Source: Vombatus ursinus (Eukaryota; Chordata; Mammalia; Diprotodontia; Vombatidae). Taken from it: a DNA stretch of 64,000 nt. Below the pieces are notes generated by a model. The model searched no databases, was not told where the DNA came from, and was given only the letters and a program-made list of their open reading frames with translations. Positions 19,761 to 29,689 of this stretch are shown one piece after another; within the stretch, counting starts at the first letter, position 1; every line of letters starts with the position of its first letter. The position numbers and the translations under genes are program-made. The DNA lies in assembly GCF_900497805.2 (NCBI RefSeq), contig NW_020954581.1, positions 6,568,142 through 6,632,141 of the forward strand, written 5' to 3'.

Positions 19761-21005
19761 ATTTCACAGAAAACGTACACCAATGTCTTTGCCTTCTTCA
19801 GTTATTTACAGGTTCATTTAATCAGTTGCAGTTTTCAGCAGGCACTCTTCTGAGAGGAAAGATAGTCTTCACTAAAAAAAAAATAAAATAAAAAAAAAGT
19901 CCTTGCTCCACACGGCAGCCAGTAGGATCACTTTTTAGGGATTCAACCTGTCTGAATGGGCCCTATATTTATAAATATGGAGTAAGACTAATTTCAGGGG
20001 CTTTTCTGCATAGATAGGAAAAGAACTTCCCATGAAATAAATGAGCCCCATATTTCCCATGAGGGATAGATGGCCACTGTGTTCTGAGGATACCTGGTAT
20101 ATTTCACCACTTGTTTCCATTTCCTGTGGGCAGCTCTAGAATCCTACTTTTAGTTTCAGCTTAGGGTTCCCTATATTTGTGTCAATTGTTGCAAACTCAG
20201 GACCACTCAGTTCAATGCCTAAAGAATCAAGGTTGTTATCAAGTAGGGCAACTGCCCCTACTGCAGCACCCCTGTGCCTTGGTCTGATGGAGTTGCTTTA
20301 TAGGAAAACATTTATCACCCTCTGGCCAACTTGGCAATGAGCTGCTCCAAACTTAGCTGGGACAGTTCTGGACAACAGACATAACAATCCATCACCAGGA
20401 TTGCTGTGAAAAGCTTCTTAGCTTTGTTCTGCTTGCTAAGAGCTCACCTTTAGCTGCCCTGCCTTTGGGGTCTACAATCATCCCTTAAAGAGTCCTCATT
20501 TTACTGCTCTTCTGCTCGCCAGACCTTCACTTTCAAATAAAACGGTTAATAATTCCTCTGGTGAATTTGAGATTTTTAAAAGCATTTTTTTTCAATCTTG
20601 TTTAATATGTCTTTAATTTAATATATTAAATCTTAATTTAATATTTTATAATTTGAGCTAATATATTTAAAATGCATCACATCTTAATTTTATATATTCA
20701 ATCACAGTTTAATAAAGTTTCCTTTTAACGTCTTGATTAAAAGGACTAGTGCACAGTAGTTATTCCCTTCAATTAAACTCCAAGTGCTGTTTTCTCAGTG
20801 GGCTCCATCATTTCATCTAGGGCTAGTAGATTCACAGACCAAGGTAGAGGCAGAAGATCCCTGGGGATGCCAGGGCTGATCTCATTGTAGAATTTTTTCA
20901 GTAACCCTAATAGGTTATGCTCCAAAAATCTCCTCTGCCCACAAGATGTGATTTTCCCACTAAAAATTCTCAGGAAGGTTGGCCAGACTTCATTTGGATG
21001 GATCC
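19761..21005. other. Repeat-poor, with AT-rich block at 20570-20720
   Basis: No gene recognised. 20570-20720 is almost pure A/T (TTAATTTAATATATTAAATC type), a possible low-melting or matrix-attachment type segment but equally a decayed element. 19935-20120 on the minus strand is a chance frame. Confidence 0.4.
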
Positions 21006-21009
21006 TCCT

Positions 21010-21410
21010 CTTTTCTCATCTCTGTTCACTTACCACCTATATGAATGTAAGCAAGTCATTTAACCTGCCCTGCCCCCACCTCAATTTCTATATCAGTAAA
21101 ATGATTAGACTAATTGCCCTGTAAGTCTAGCTCTAGAACTGCGCAGTGGAAATAGCATTGGACTTTGAGTCAAGAAAATCTGAGTTTGAATCCTGTGTCC
21201 ACTGCTCACTACCTGGGTGACCTTGGGCAAATCACTAAACCTCACTCAGTTTCAGATCCATCATTTGTAAAACAGGGATAATAACAAGAGCTACTTCAAA
21301 AGGTTGTGCTGATGATCAAATGGGATAACACATATAAAGCACATCACAAACCTTTAAAGACTATAAAATGCTAATTCTAATAATAAGTAGTATTATAATT
21401 ATTATCAATT
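21010..21410 (+). mobile_element. Two tRNA-derived SINEs, the second MAR1-like
   Basis: 21010-21138 is a 3' part (GCAAGTCATTTAACCTGCCC, AGTCTAGCTCTAGAAC). 21138-21410 is near complete: GCAGTGGAAATAGCATTGGAC, GTCAAGAAAATCTGAGTTTG, TGACCTTGGGCAAATCAC, AGGTTGTGCTGATGATCAAATG and a TATAAAATGCTAATTC then AATAATAAG tail. Confidence 0.65.
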
Positions 21411-21653
21411 ACTGTGGTTCAACCCCTGAATCAAGTTATATTCTTGAATTATTTTTAAGGGCAGCAAAGATATGGAAACCTTTTTTGAGAAATCTGAAAA
21501 ATCTTACACCAAAAGATATTTTTAAAAACCACTGGACATCATTGAGACATACATCCAAACCTTTTACTGTGTCTGAGCTAGCCTGTCCTTTAAAGATTTC
21601 TGACTAAAGGACAAGCAGCAAAGTTAGGAGTGCTCTTCAGAGTCCTAACAGCA
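21411..21653. other. No recognised feature
   Basis: Unique-looking, between a SINE and the purine tract. Nothing recognisable. Confidence 0.3.
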
Positions 21654-21682
21654 GTGAAGAAAGAGAGAAGGAGGGAAGGAGG

Positions 21683-21737
<55 letters not shown>

Positions 21738-21938
21738 GGAGAAACAGACAAGAGAGAGAGAAACAGAGACAGAGACAGAGAGACAGAGACAGAAAGAAAG
21801 AGAGAGGAAGGAGGGAGGAAGGGAGGGAAGGAGGAAGGAGGATGGAAGGAAGAAAAGAAGGAAGGAAAGAAAGGAAAGGAGGAAGGGAGGGAAAGAGGGA
21901 AAGAGGGAGAGAGGGAAGGAGAGAAGGAGGAAGACCTA
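21654..21938 (+). repeat. Polypurine tract (GA)n/(GGAA)n, about 285 bp
   Basis: Nearly all A and G on the plus strand, with only a few interruptions. GAGGGAGGGAGAGAGAG units change to ACAGAGACAGAG units and then GGAAGGAGGGAAGG. It opens frames on both strands (arginine/glutamate-rich one way, serine/leucine-rich the other) that are not genes. Confidence 0.95.
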
Positions 21939-22415
21939 AGGCAAGGACAAGAAATATAGATCATGAGCCAAGGACTGGGATTTTCTTTGTTCACAAGGAG
22001 CTAAAATCTGCTGCTAAATTTAGGACCTTGGTAGCACTTTGTTGAACAATTTTATAATCGACCAAGATCAAGAAGGACAAATCAAGGTGAGCAAATCTAC
22101 CGAGAGGCTGGCAAAAAAGCAAGTGGCAGCTGGGATGCTGTAGGGCTCACAGCACTTGCCCTGTAACCCCAATGGAGGGCAAGCTTTTCTTTCACCTAAA
22201 GAGTTGACTCCCTGCCACCCCTGCCGATTTATCACTGGCACCCTTCACCGTGCCTTCCTTTCTTAGATTTCCCCCAGTAACCTGAAGAAGAAGACATAAA
22301 TCTTGTTTTGTTTTGTTCTTTTCCTTTCTCTCTTATTATTCTCCATGGATACAACAGGCAACTGTTTGAATTTTTTGTTTGTTTGTTTGTTTTTTTAATG
22401 GTCTTCATTGAATCA
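21939..22415. other. No recognised feature apart from a (GTTT)n run near 22376
   Basis: Unique-looking sequence. GTTTGTTTGTTTGTTTTTTT lies near 22376. No gene signal. Confidence 0.4.
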
Positions 22416-22419
22416 CATA

Positions 22420-22900
22420 ATTACAGGAATCTTGGATCACATTTAGTTCAACCCATAGCTGCAAAAGAATCCCTAGGAATGTGGTCATCCAACATTCAAG
22501 GGATGGCAGCAGCCCATCCTCCTTTTGTACAGTTCTAATTTTTAGCACTTCTTTTCTTAATAATAAATTGTATTTCCATAGCACTTAAGGTTTCCCGGCA
22601 CTATTACATGCTATCTCATTTGGCAGAGCAACACTGAGTGGTAGGTGCCATTATTATCCTCATTTTACTAATGAAGAACCTGAGGCTGAGAGAATAGTGA
22701 ATTTCTTGGGGGTCAAACAGCTAATCGACATCTGAGTCATAATTTGACCTCTGATTTTCCTGATGCCAACTCTAGGAGGAAACCTACCACATTGCCTCAC
22801 TTCCTCCCAGTCAGTTCATAACAACTCTAAAATTGCCTTTTTGCAACTTTACTTTTTGTTCCCTGTTCTACCTTGTGGGTCCTAACAGAACAAACTGTTC
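22420..22900 (-). mobile_element. CR1/L3-type LINE 3' region, minus strand, split by a MIR
   Basis: 22425-22552 (ATTTAGTTCAACCCATAGC, AGAATCCCTAGGAATGTGGTC, GCAGCCCATCC, ACAGTTCTAATTTTTAGC) and 22803-22900 (CTAAAATTGCCTTTTTGCAAC, TGTTCTACCTTGTGGGTCC) are consecutive parts of the same element as at 54050-54790. The clade name (CR1/L3) is from memory of related mammalian repeats. Confidence 0.5.
22557..22798 (-). mobile_element. MIR SINE, minus strand, near full length
   Basis: TTCCATAGCACTTAAGG, GCTATCTCATTTGGC, GTGCCATTATTATCCTCATTTTAC, GAAGAACCTGAGGCTGAG and a final head block CTGATGCCAACTCTAGG. It sits inside the CR1-type element. Confidence 0.75.
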
Positions 22901-23116
22901 CCGTCTGGACTGGGTGCCCCATCCAGTCTGCTTCCTGGTTTCTAGCATTCTATCTACGCTATGTTTAGTCTACATTTCTTCCTGGGCTGAACCATTCAAA
23001 TAATTGGTTGAATTTGAACATAAGCTTTGTAACACACTTTCTTCCTGAAAGCCCTAAAAGTCTCACAGGTGACAAAGATCTTACATATTAATCCTGGCCT
23101 TCCATGCCAAATACAG
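22901..23116. other. No recognised feature
   Basis: Possibly more CR1-type sequence (ACTGGGTGCCCCATCC) but too diverged to assign. Confidence 0.25.
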
Positions 23117-23265
23117 GCCATAGGATCATAGATTTAGAAATTGAAGGAACTTTCCAATCCAGTCTCTTCATTTAACAGATGAAACTGAAGATGAGGGAGG
23201 GGAAATGATCTGCTCGGCATCACACAAGTAGCAAGTATCAGAGACAGAATAAGAACCCATGTTTC
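23117..23265 (-). mobile_element. tRNA-derived SINE, minus strand
   Basis: TAGGATCATAGATTTAGAAATTG, TCTTCATTTAACAGATG, GGAAATGATCTGCTCGGCATC and CAGAATAAGAACCCATG follow the reversed SINE order. Confidence 0.65.
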
Positions 23266-23690
23266 TATGTACTTGTTGCATGGACTCCATAAAACAGCAG
23301 TTTCTTGGGGGAAAGAACGATATAGGTTTTAGATTTTAGCACAGTTCTGGGCACACTGTAAGCACTAGCCCCAACTTGGCAGCAGGTGCTCGGAATGTTC
23401 TGGCCACAAATATGGGGAATTCAAACCCTTGCTACCTTGGTCCCTAGACAAGAAAACTTTTCCCTATCTAGCAAATTTCCCCATAGTCTTCAAACATTTT
23501 GTCTCCAGAACTGTCTTTTGGAGCTCTCATAATTCAATCCTGGAAGCTCTCAATATTTCTCTACCTCTTGCGCTCTGTTTCTGGTTGGTTGGCCTACAGC
23601 AAAGCTGCTATCATATGGATTTGCTGGTCTCTCTTGAGCTCTAGTCTTACGACACCAATCGATGAACAGTTAAGAGGAGTTCCATAGTCA
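23266..23690. other. No recognised gene; weak L2 tail near 23335
   Basis: TAGCACAGTTCTGGGCACACTG near 23336 resembles an L2 or MIR tail. Two overlapping plus-strand frames (23429-23644, 23499-23687) carry no domain I recognise. Confidence 0.35.
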
Positions 23691-23694
23691 TGTC

Positions 23695-24015
23695 AAACTC
23701 AACAGGTTCAGAACAAAACTCATTACTTTCTTTCCTACACAAACCTAGTTGTGTTCCAAATGTCCCTGTTTTTGTATAGCTAATTACCATTCATCTTGCC
23801 TCTCAGGTTCACAACTCTGGAATCATCCTTAACTTTTTATTCTCCTTCACTCCACATAGCCAATTGGTTGCTAAATCTTACAGCTTCTAGTGACTAATTA
23901 ACTCTACCGTCAATTAATCACCTTGCATACCTATGTATGCCCTTGTCTCCCAGATAAAATGTAGGTTACTTGAGGGCAAGAACTGTTCCATTATTTGGTC
24001 TATGTCTCCCCAGTA
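23695..24015 (+). mobile_element. L2 3' UTR, plus strand
   Basis: TGTCAAACTCAACAGGTTCAG, GGTTCACAACTCTGGAATCATCC, CTTCACTCCACATAGCC, then AGATAAAATGTAGGTTACTTG, AGGGCAAGAACTG and TCCCCAGTACTTG. This is the order of a long L2 3' end. Confidence 0.6.
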
Positions 24016-24023
24016 CTTGCTGC

Positions 24024-24165
24024 TGCTGTTTGTCCGTCTTTCTCGAGGAGGACCTCAATGACATCAGGGAGGTGATACCATGGCACGTAAGTGATTTAAG
24101 TGAGGGAGGGCTGTGCAAAGTCATCAGCTTCACTTTCACCTGGGACCTGGGAGATCATTGAATCC
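24024..24165 (-). mobile_element. RTE-like LINE 3' end, minus strand
   Basis: TTTGTCCGTCTTTCTCGAGG, AGGACCTCAATGACATCAGGG, ATTTAAGTGAGGGAGGGC and GTGCAAAGTCATCAGCTTCAC. The first 25 bases are the reverse complement of the 3' end (CCTCTTTGATTATGAAGGAC) of the RTE copy that ends at 28062, so it is a 5'-truncated relative. Confidence 0.6.
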
Positions 24166-24198
24166 AAATCCTTTACTGTGCAGATCTAATTCAATCCA
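24166..24198. other. Short flank between RTE and L1 insertions
   Basis: Contains TCTAATTCAATCCAATAAG, possibly the outermost bases of a minus-strand L2. Confidence 0.3.
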
Positions 24199-24214
24199 AT
24201 AAGAATTTTTTTAA

Positions 24215-24420
24215 AAAAAATTTTCTTTAATTTAATTTATTTATTTTTAGTTTTCAACATTCACTTTGAGTTCCAAATTTTCTCCCCATCTTGTCCCTTC
24301 CCCCACCCCAAGACAGCATGTATTCTGAATACCCATTCCCCAATCTGCCCTGTCTTCTATCTCCACCCCCCACACTTCTCTTATCCCTTTCCCCTTCTAT
24401 TTTCCTGTAGGACAGGATAG
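24215..24420 (-). mobile_element. Very short L1 3' end, minus strand, with 16-bp target duplication
   Basis: A T/A-rich start, then TTTTTAGTTTTCAACATTCAC, TTGAGTTCCAAATTTTC, CACCCCAAGACAGCATG. These match in reverse the terminal L1 3' UTR as at 50395-50490. The exact duplication ATAAGAATTTTTTTAA lies at 24199-24214 and 24421-24436. Only about 206 bp was copied. No coding sequence. Confidence 0.85.
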
Positions 24421-24439
24421 ATAAGAATTTTTTTAATGG

Positions 24440-24565
24440 GAATATAAAGGCAAAATCAAAGCAACTCTTGCTCAAATTATCATTAAATTCTGACTATGTG
24501 CAAAGCCGTTGGGATACAGAGACAAACTATTATTTTTCTCAAGAAGCTTATGTTTTAGCATATAT
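24440..24565 (-). mobile_element. L2 3' end, minus strand
   Basis: TTATCATTAAATTCTGACTATGTGCAAAGCC, GGGATACAGAGACAAAC and CTCAAGAAGCTTATGTTTTAGC are a diverged reversed L2 terminus. Confidence 0.5.
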
Positions 24566-25669
24566 TCAATTTCTCCTGGTCTCTCTCTAGAATCCTGCCT
24601 TTCCTCCTCAAGAGCAGTGTTGTCACCTCAAGAAACATCTGCCTTGAGGTTCTCCTCTTCTTGTTGGTAACATCACTCCCTCCCTAAGATTACTATTTAG
24701 TAAGGACCCCAGGCAGGCTTCACTTCAATCATGCTGGACTTTCTTTGGAGTCTTCCTCCTATCCTCCTTTGCCAGGTTTTCTAAGACTCCTTAATGTATT
24801 ATCTTCCCACATTAGAACATAAGCTGCTTAAGGGCAGTCAATTTTATTTAATGGTATTTGTATCCTGAGTGCTTAGTGTGTATGGGGTGTTCAGGGATAG
24901 TTAGTAACTGTGAGGTCTGCCAAGCCCTTTTCATAGTGGCTTATTCATCTTTGGTGTTTACCTGCCACTCAACTCTCATCTGTGGCTCCAAGAAACTGTA
25001 ATACGGTGCCACACCCTCATTTTGCCTAGGCAGATGTGCTAAACCAGGTTGAGGGTAACTGACAGGCCTCAAACCCATCGGCAAAATAGGAAGATGTCTA
25101 CCCCAACCATCTACTTTGAAGTAGAATTGGTGGATGTGAACACCTTGTTCCAACGGGCCATGAAGGGGGAGGAAGCAGGTGCTGTGGAGTGCTCAGAGCT
25201 TGGTCAGACATTGAAGACGTCTAGGTCATCCACTGCAGCCCAAGCAATTTCTTAACTTTTGTCTTGCCACTAGACTCTGATAACTCTGGAAGAGAAACTA
25301 AGCTAATGACTTCAAGCAAATCTGTTTCATTTAAAGCCAATTTACAAGCGAGTCAAAAGACGTCACAAATACTATTTTAGCATTTTCCACTTCACTATTT
25401 CGTGATTGCATTATTTTACTGTTCAAGTATTTTATTATTTCATTGTTCAACTATTTTATTATTTTTTATGTTGCTATATTACCTTCCTTAATAAAGTCCT
25501 GTAGCAATGGGCTAATGACAAAGCAGCAGGTGCAGATACGCTGGGAGCTGTAGTCACAACCCTGCATACAGGTGGCCTAGGGCTTAAGGTCATCTTCTCA
25601 CTGCACTGAAGCAGCAGTGGGGTTCAGCAGTCACCTGTGTGTCTGAGCAGCCTTTTAAAGGATTACACT

Positions 25670-25855
25670 AGGGGCAGCTAGGTGGTGCAGCGGATAGAGC
25701 ACAGGCCCTGAAGTCAGGAGGACCTGAGTTCAAATCCGGCCTCAGACCAAACACTTGACACATTCTAGATTGTGTGACCTTGGGCAAGTCACTTAACCTC
25801 AATTGCCTCACCAAAAAAACAAAAAAACAAGAAACAAAAAACAAAAAACAAAAAT
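25670..25855 (+). mobile_element. WSINE1-type SINE inserted in the RTE 5' UTR
   Basis: GGGGCAGCTAGGTGGTGCAG, GCCCTGAAGTCAGGAGGACC, TTCAAATCCGGCCTCAG, GTGACCTTGGGCAAGTCAC, TTGCCTCACC then an AAAAAAACAAAAAAAC tail. Flanks AAAGGATTACACT (25657-25669) and AAAGGATTGTACT (25856-25868) differ at two positions. It is almost complete and younger than the RTE. Confidence 0.95.
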
Positions 25856-25965
25856 AAAGGATTGTACTGCTCACCTCCTGGCATGAGGAAGGGGTTACAA
25901 ATGGTGCCCTAAAAATTACCTGCTTCATCTAACCTTGCTTACTGTGGCAGGGAGGGATCCCTACA

Positions 25966-26014
25966 GTCAGCAAACACACAAACACATGCACACACATACA
26001 CACACACAAATGCA
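25966..26014 (+). repeat. (CA)n run within the RTE 5' UTR
   Basis: Interrupted ACACAC tract just upstream of the endonuclease start; such a run appears to be part of the element itself. Confidence 0.7.
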
Positions 26015-26031
26015 CAAAAACCTTTGTGAAA

Positions 26032-28044
26032 ATGATTTCACTCATCATCGGTACATGGAATGTGCACATGCTTATGGACAACATGAAATCCAATAGACCT
26101 GAAGATGAATAGCTCTTGTTGTGAGAAAACTCAGCAGGCATCACATCCAAATAGCAGACCTGAGTGAAATAAGGCTGGCAAATGAAGGCCCACTTACTGA
26201 CATTGGAGCCAGATATATATTTTTTCTGGGGTGGCCACCATGATGAGGAGTGCCATGAAGCTGGCCTCAATTTTACAATCATATCAAATCTAGTCAACAA
26301 GCTTGTATGCTTACAAAATGGAGTAAAAGACAGATTCATGTCAATGTGGTTGCTACTTGAAGGAAAATACCATGCCATTATCATCAGTGCACATGCTCCC
26401 ACCATGATGAACCCTGATGAGGTCAAAGAAAAATTTTATGAAGATCTTGAGACCCTTATCATCAATGTGCTAAAGGAGGACAAGCTTGTAATTCAGAGTG
26501 ACTTTAATGCCAGAGAAGGCACAGACTATCAGACATAACAGGAAGTCTTTGAGAGAACTAGAGTCAGAAATAGCAATGGCCAACAGTCATTTACTACTGA
26601 AGACCTGTGCTTCTTATGACCTTCTCATCACCAACACTGTTTTTCATTTACCTAAATACAATAAAATTATGTGGGTGCAACATTGCAGCAAACGTTAGTA
26701 TTTGTCTTTGCAAAGAAAAAAGACAAATAGGATGTGAGAGTGATGAATGACTCAGAGTGCTGGGTCAACAATAGACTTAGTCTATTCAAGCTAAACATTC
26801 ATATTCAACAAAAGTGGCAGCCCCAAGACAACTATCTGACATCCAATTTCAACAGATTAGAGCTTTTCTCCAGGGTTATACAGTTTTTTTGTGCTCGGAG
26901 GGAAAGCCGAACCAATACACAGTTGGCAACAGCAGAGCAGAAAAGGAGTGGGCAGTTTTTAGAGATTTGGTGTATAGCATTGTGTTTACTCATCTGGACC
27001 AGAACACTCGCAAATATTAGGATTGGTCTGATGAAAATGGTGGCGAAATTCAGAAGCTACTAAATGAAAAATGAGAACTCCACAGGGTTTACCAGCAGGA
27101 TAGTTCATCTATTTCTAAGAAGGCAGCTTTTAACTCCATCAAAAGTGAAGTACAAGCAAAACTTAGAGGGCTGCAAGATACTTAGCTCAGTAAGAAGGCA
27201 GATGAAATTCAGTTTTATGCTGATAGTAACAATCCAAAGTACTTCTACAATTCCCTGAAGGTTATTTATGGGCCAAAGGCTTATGGTGCATCTCAACTAT
27301 TCAGCACTGATGGAGCTACAATGATCAGTGATAAGGACATGATCCTGGTGAGATGGACTGAATACTTCCACAATGTTCTCTACAGACCATCATCAATCAG
27401 TGCTGAAGCCACTGACCACATACATCAAGTTGACATCAATCCATCTCTAGCTGAACTTCCAACTGAAGGACAGGTTTTGAATGACATTGGGCAACTCTTG
27501 GGTGACAAAGTGCCTGGTGCTGATTCTATTCCAGCACAGATTTACTAAGCAAGGGGTTCACTGCTCTTACAAAAGCTGATTGAAATCTTCTGAGTTATAT
27601 GGCAAAAGGATGTTATTTCCTAGGAGATCAAAGATGCCTCCATTATAGAGATGTCTCCATCTTTATAAAGAAGAAGGAAATAGGTTGTCCTGTGATAATC
27701 ACAGGAAGATATTTTTTCTTAGTCATTGCCAGCAAGATTCTTGCCATAGTCCTCTTTAATTGGCTGATTCTTCACCTAGAAGATGGTTATCTACCCAAAA
27801 GCACAGGACCATCTGGCATGCCTGCATCAAAGAAGGTACTATGCTACATGAGCAAAGCGTAATTACAGTATCTCAAAAGAAATGGAAGATAAGCACATTT
27901 AGAGACCTCACCTTCCCAAATATTCATATGGACTGCTTATACCTGATCTGTAGTAGAGCCTTCAGAGCTGTACTGGTTTCATCAGCCTCAGTTGGACACA
28001 CTACACTGAAAATTAAATCTCAATGTCATTTTATTCCTCTTTGA
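26032..28044 (+). pseudogene. RTE-like ORF: endonuclease, partial RT, C-terminal Zn-like motif (dead)
   Basis: Encoded an apurinic-type endonuclease plus reverse transcriptase used for target-primed insertion. Start ATG at 26032 gives MISLIIGTWNV, the usual endonuclease start. Then come HEAGLNFTIISNLVNKLVCL, IIISAHAPTMMNPDEV and a DFNAREGTDYQT metal-site block near 26500. From 27321 a MISDKDMILVRWTEYFHNVL stretch and GDKVPGADSIPAQIY start the reverse transcriptase. At about 27800-27812 the frame jumps from HLEDGYLPKS to HACIKEGTMLHEQS, near the C-terminus, skipping the palm with its catalytic aspartates. The end keeps CSRAFRA, but the expected first Cys pair is worn (YLIC). Many frameshifts and stops. 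Confidence 0.8.
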
Positions 28045-28111
28045 TTATGAAGGACAAAAATGATCCTGAGTGCTTAGAATAATGTTTGGTACCTAGAAGA
28101 CCTCTGTAAAT

Positions 28112-28112
<1 letters not shown>

Positions 28113-28162
<50 letters not shown>

Positions 28163-28285
28163 CTCTCTCTCTCTCTCTCTCTCTCGGTCTCTCTCAGTCT
28201 CTCTCTCTCTGTCTCTGTCTCTCTCTCTGTCCCTCTCCGTCTCTCTGTCTCTCTTTCTCTTCCTCTTTCCTCTCTCTCCTCCCCA
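28113..28285 (+). repeat. (CT)n microsatellite, about 170 bp
   Basis: Starts as a pure CTCTCT run and becomes interrupted by GG, GT and TTC. It sits at the end of the L2 piece. Leucine/serine and arginine/glutamate frames over it are artefacts. Confidence 0.95.
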
Positions 28286-28286
28286 G

Positions 28287-28392
28287 AATGGTTAAATAAC
28301 TTCTTCAATATCACACAGGTAGTAAGTGTCAGAGATAGGCTTAAAGTCCAGGTGCTCAGATTGCAAATCTTGTACTCTTTCTTCTGTACCAT
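28287..28392 (-). mobile_element. MIR-type SINE fragment, minus strand
   Basis: AATGGTTAAATAACTTCTTC, TCACACAGGTAGTAAGTGTCAGAG and a final CTTGTACTCTTTCTTCTGTACCATG form the reversed SINE head. Confidence 0.55.
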
Positions 28393-29385
28393 GTTGATGC
28401 ACAGGACCTCCTCAGGGACACATGACACAGACATAGAAATACAGGAAAAGTCAACTAGTACTCGAAAACACCTTGTGATTCATTACCTTTTACGTTGGTC
28501 ACAATTCTTAAGCCTCAACTATTCTCTTGAGGTACTTGAATCAGACATCATAGAATCTTTACAGCCAGAGATCATGGGGCCTTTTCAAATTTAGAATTCA
28601 ATAGGACATGGCTAGAAAATCGAAACCATCACTAGAAAATGTAACTCTTTTTTTCTCTGTTTGGGTTCTGATTCTTCTGAATTAACTTGGAAATGTCTCT
28701 CTCGTTTTAAACTCTTATGCCATGATACACAGACAAGAAAATATAAAGGGTATACAAAGGAGATACCAAGCAATTTCCATGGTAAGATAAGGGCAGGTTG
28801 TAACAACTAGATGGGTTGAGGTAAGGAAAGCTGTGTTACAAGAAGGGGTATTTGAGTTTCCTTTGAAAAAAGCTAGGGATTCAAAGAAGTGGAAGGTTGA
28901 AAGAACTGGTTGACATGGTTGTTGAGTCAGACTCAGTTACCTCTGAAAAATCCAGAATTGGGAAGATGGTACAGGGTGAGAAAAAAAAAATAAGTGTATT
29001 GATTTTTTTTTTAAGGAATATGATGTAACCTTCAAAATATTTCACAGCAAAATTGATTTACTTGACAATTCTTGGCAAATTACTAAGACATATTATTAAA
29101 GCCCAGCATAAAATTAAGTAATGTAAATTAAGTAAAGTAAATTAAGTAAAAGCATAAAATTAAGTAATGCCTGTTTGGTTTCCTTATGAACAAATTAAAC
29201 CAAACTTATGTGATTTTTCTTTTGTTTGTTTCTTTTTGATTTTTATAGGGTTACTAGATAATAGATCAGAATAACTATCAGTGAAAGGCCTGGAGATCAC
29301 AGCATGGAAGTATTTGTTGAAGGAAGTAAAGGTATGTGACCCAGAGAACAGATGGCTTAGCAGGGATCATTTTATTCAATAACAT
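28393..29385. other. No recognised gene; small local duplication at 29104-29170
   Basis: About 1 kb without a clear repeat or gene. At 29104-29170 AGCATAAAATTAAGTAATG occurs twice, separated by AAATTAAGTAAAG copies, a local slippage-type duplication. Confidence 0.4.
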
Positions 29386-29389
29386 GCAA

Positions 29390-29580
29390 AATGAAGTAGT
29401 GACTGAGGATCTGGCTTCCAAACCAAGAAGGATTGAAGTCCTACTTCTGGTGCATACTGATTAACGCTGGGTAGGTACTGTGGGAAACTCTCTAAGGCTG
29501 TAAGTTACAGAAAAGGTGCTGACTTCCATTTGTAAAGGCAGTTTCCTTACCTAAAACATCTTGTTATTAATGAAACCACA
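29390..29580 (+). mobile_element. tRNA-derived SINE with the longer tail
   Basis: GACTGAGGATCTGGCTTCC, CAAGAAGGATTGAAGTCC, then CTAAGGCTGTAAGTTACAG and AGGCAGTTTCCTTACC. It shares its tail with 7658-8068 and 10285-10440. Confidence 0.55.
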
Positions 29581-29689
29581 CACTCGGCTCCTTATCTAAT
29601 AATAAGTATCTATTAATAATAATAAACTAATGGCTTGAAACTTCACTGAGATTTTTGGGACACCACGTACAACAATAGTGTGAAGTATA

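Larger units (their letters stand above)
24877..28062 (+). mobile_element. RTE-like non-LTR retrotransposon, internally deleted, 15-bp target duplication
   Basis: The duplication ATCCTGAGTGCTTAG is exact at 24862-24876 and 28063-28077 and bounds 3186 bp. Order: GC-richer 5' UTR (24877-26031, with a WSINE inside), an endonuclease region, the start of the reverse transcriptase, a jump, the C-terminal end and a 3' UTR ending GATTATGAAGGACAAAAATG. The catalytic part of the reverse transcriptase is absent, so the copy could not have driven its own movement in this form. Clade assignment to RTE is by resemblance from memory; BovB itself has a different endonuclease sequence. Confidence 0.85.
24580..28112 (+). 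mobile_element. L2 3' end, plus strand, opened by the RTE insertion
   Basis: 24580-24876 and 28078-28112 are one L2. The left part ends AACATAAGCTGCTTAAGGGC ... TATCCTGAGTGCTTAG. The right part starts from the duplicated site and goes on AATAATGTTTGGTACCTAGAAG, the usual 'agcacagtgcctggcacatagtag' position. Confidence 0.7.

Noticed and set aside
20570-20720. AT-rich block considered as a replication origin or matrix-attachment region
   Set aside because: Composition alone is not enough; no supporting motif pattern that I can test.
21590-22045. Long charged frames, up to 134 codons, resembling low-complexity nuclear proteins
   Set aside because: They are all reading frames of the polypurine tract; overlapping on both strands, no start context or homologous domain.
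26032-28044. RTE-like ORF considered as a host gene derived from a LINE (as in bovine BCNT/CFDP2)
   Set aside because: It sits within exact target duplications, has no splice-joined host exons, and is full of stops and frame changes.
28093-28434. 113-codon Arg/Glu-rich minus-strand frame
   Set aside because: It translates the (CT)n repeat.
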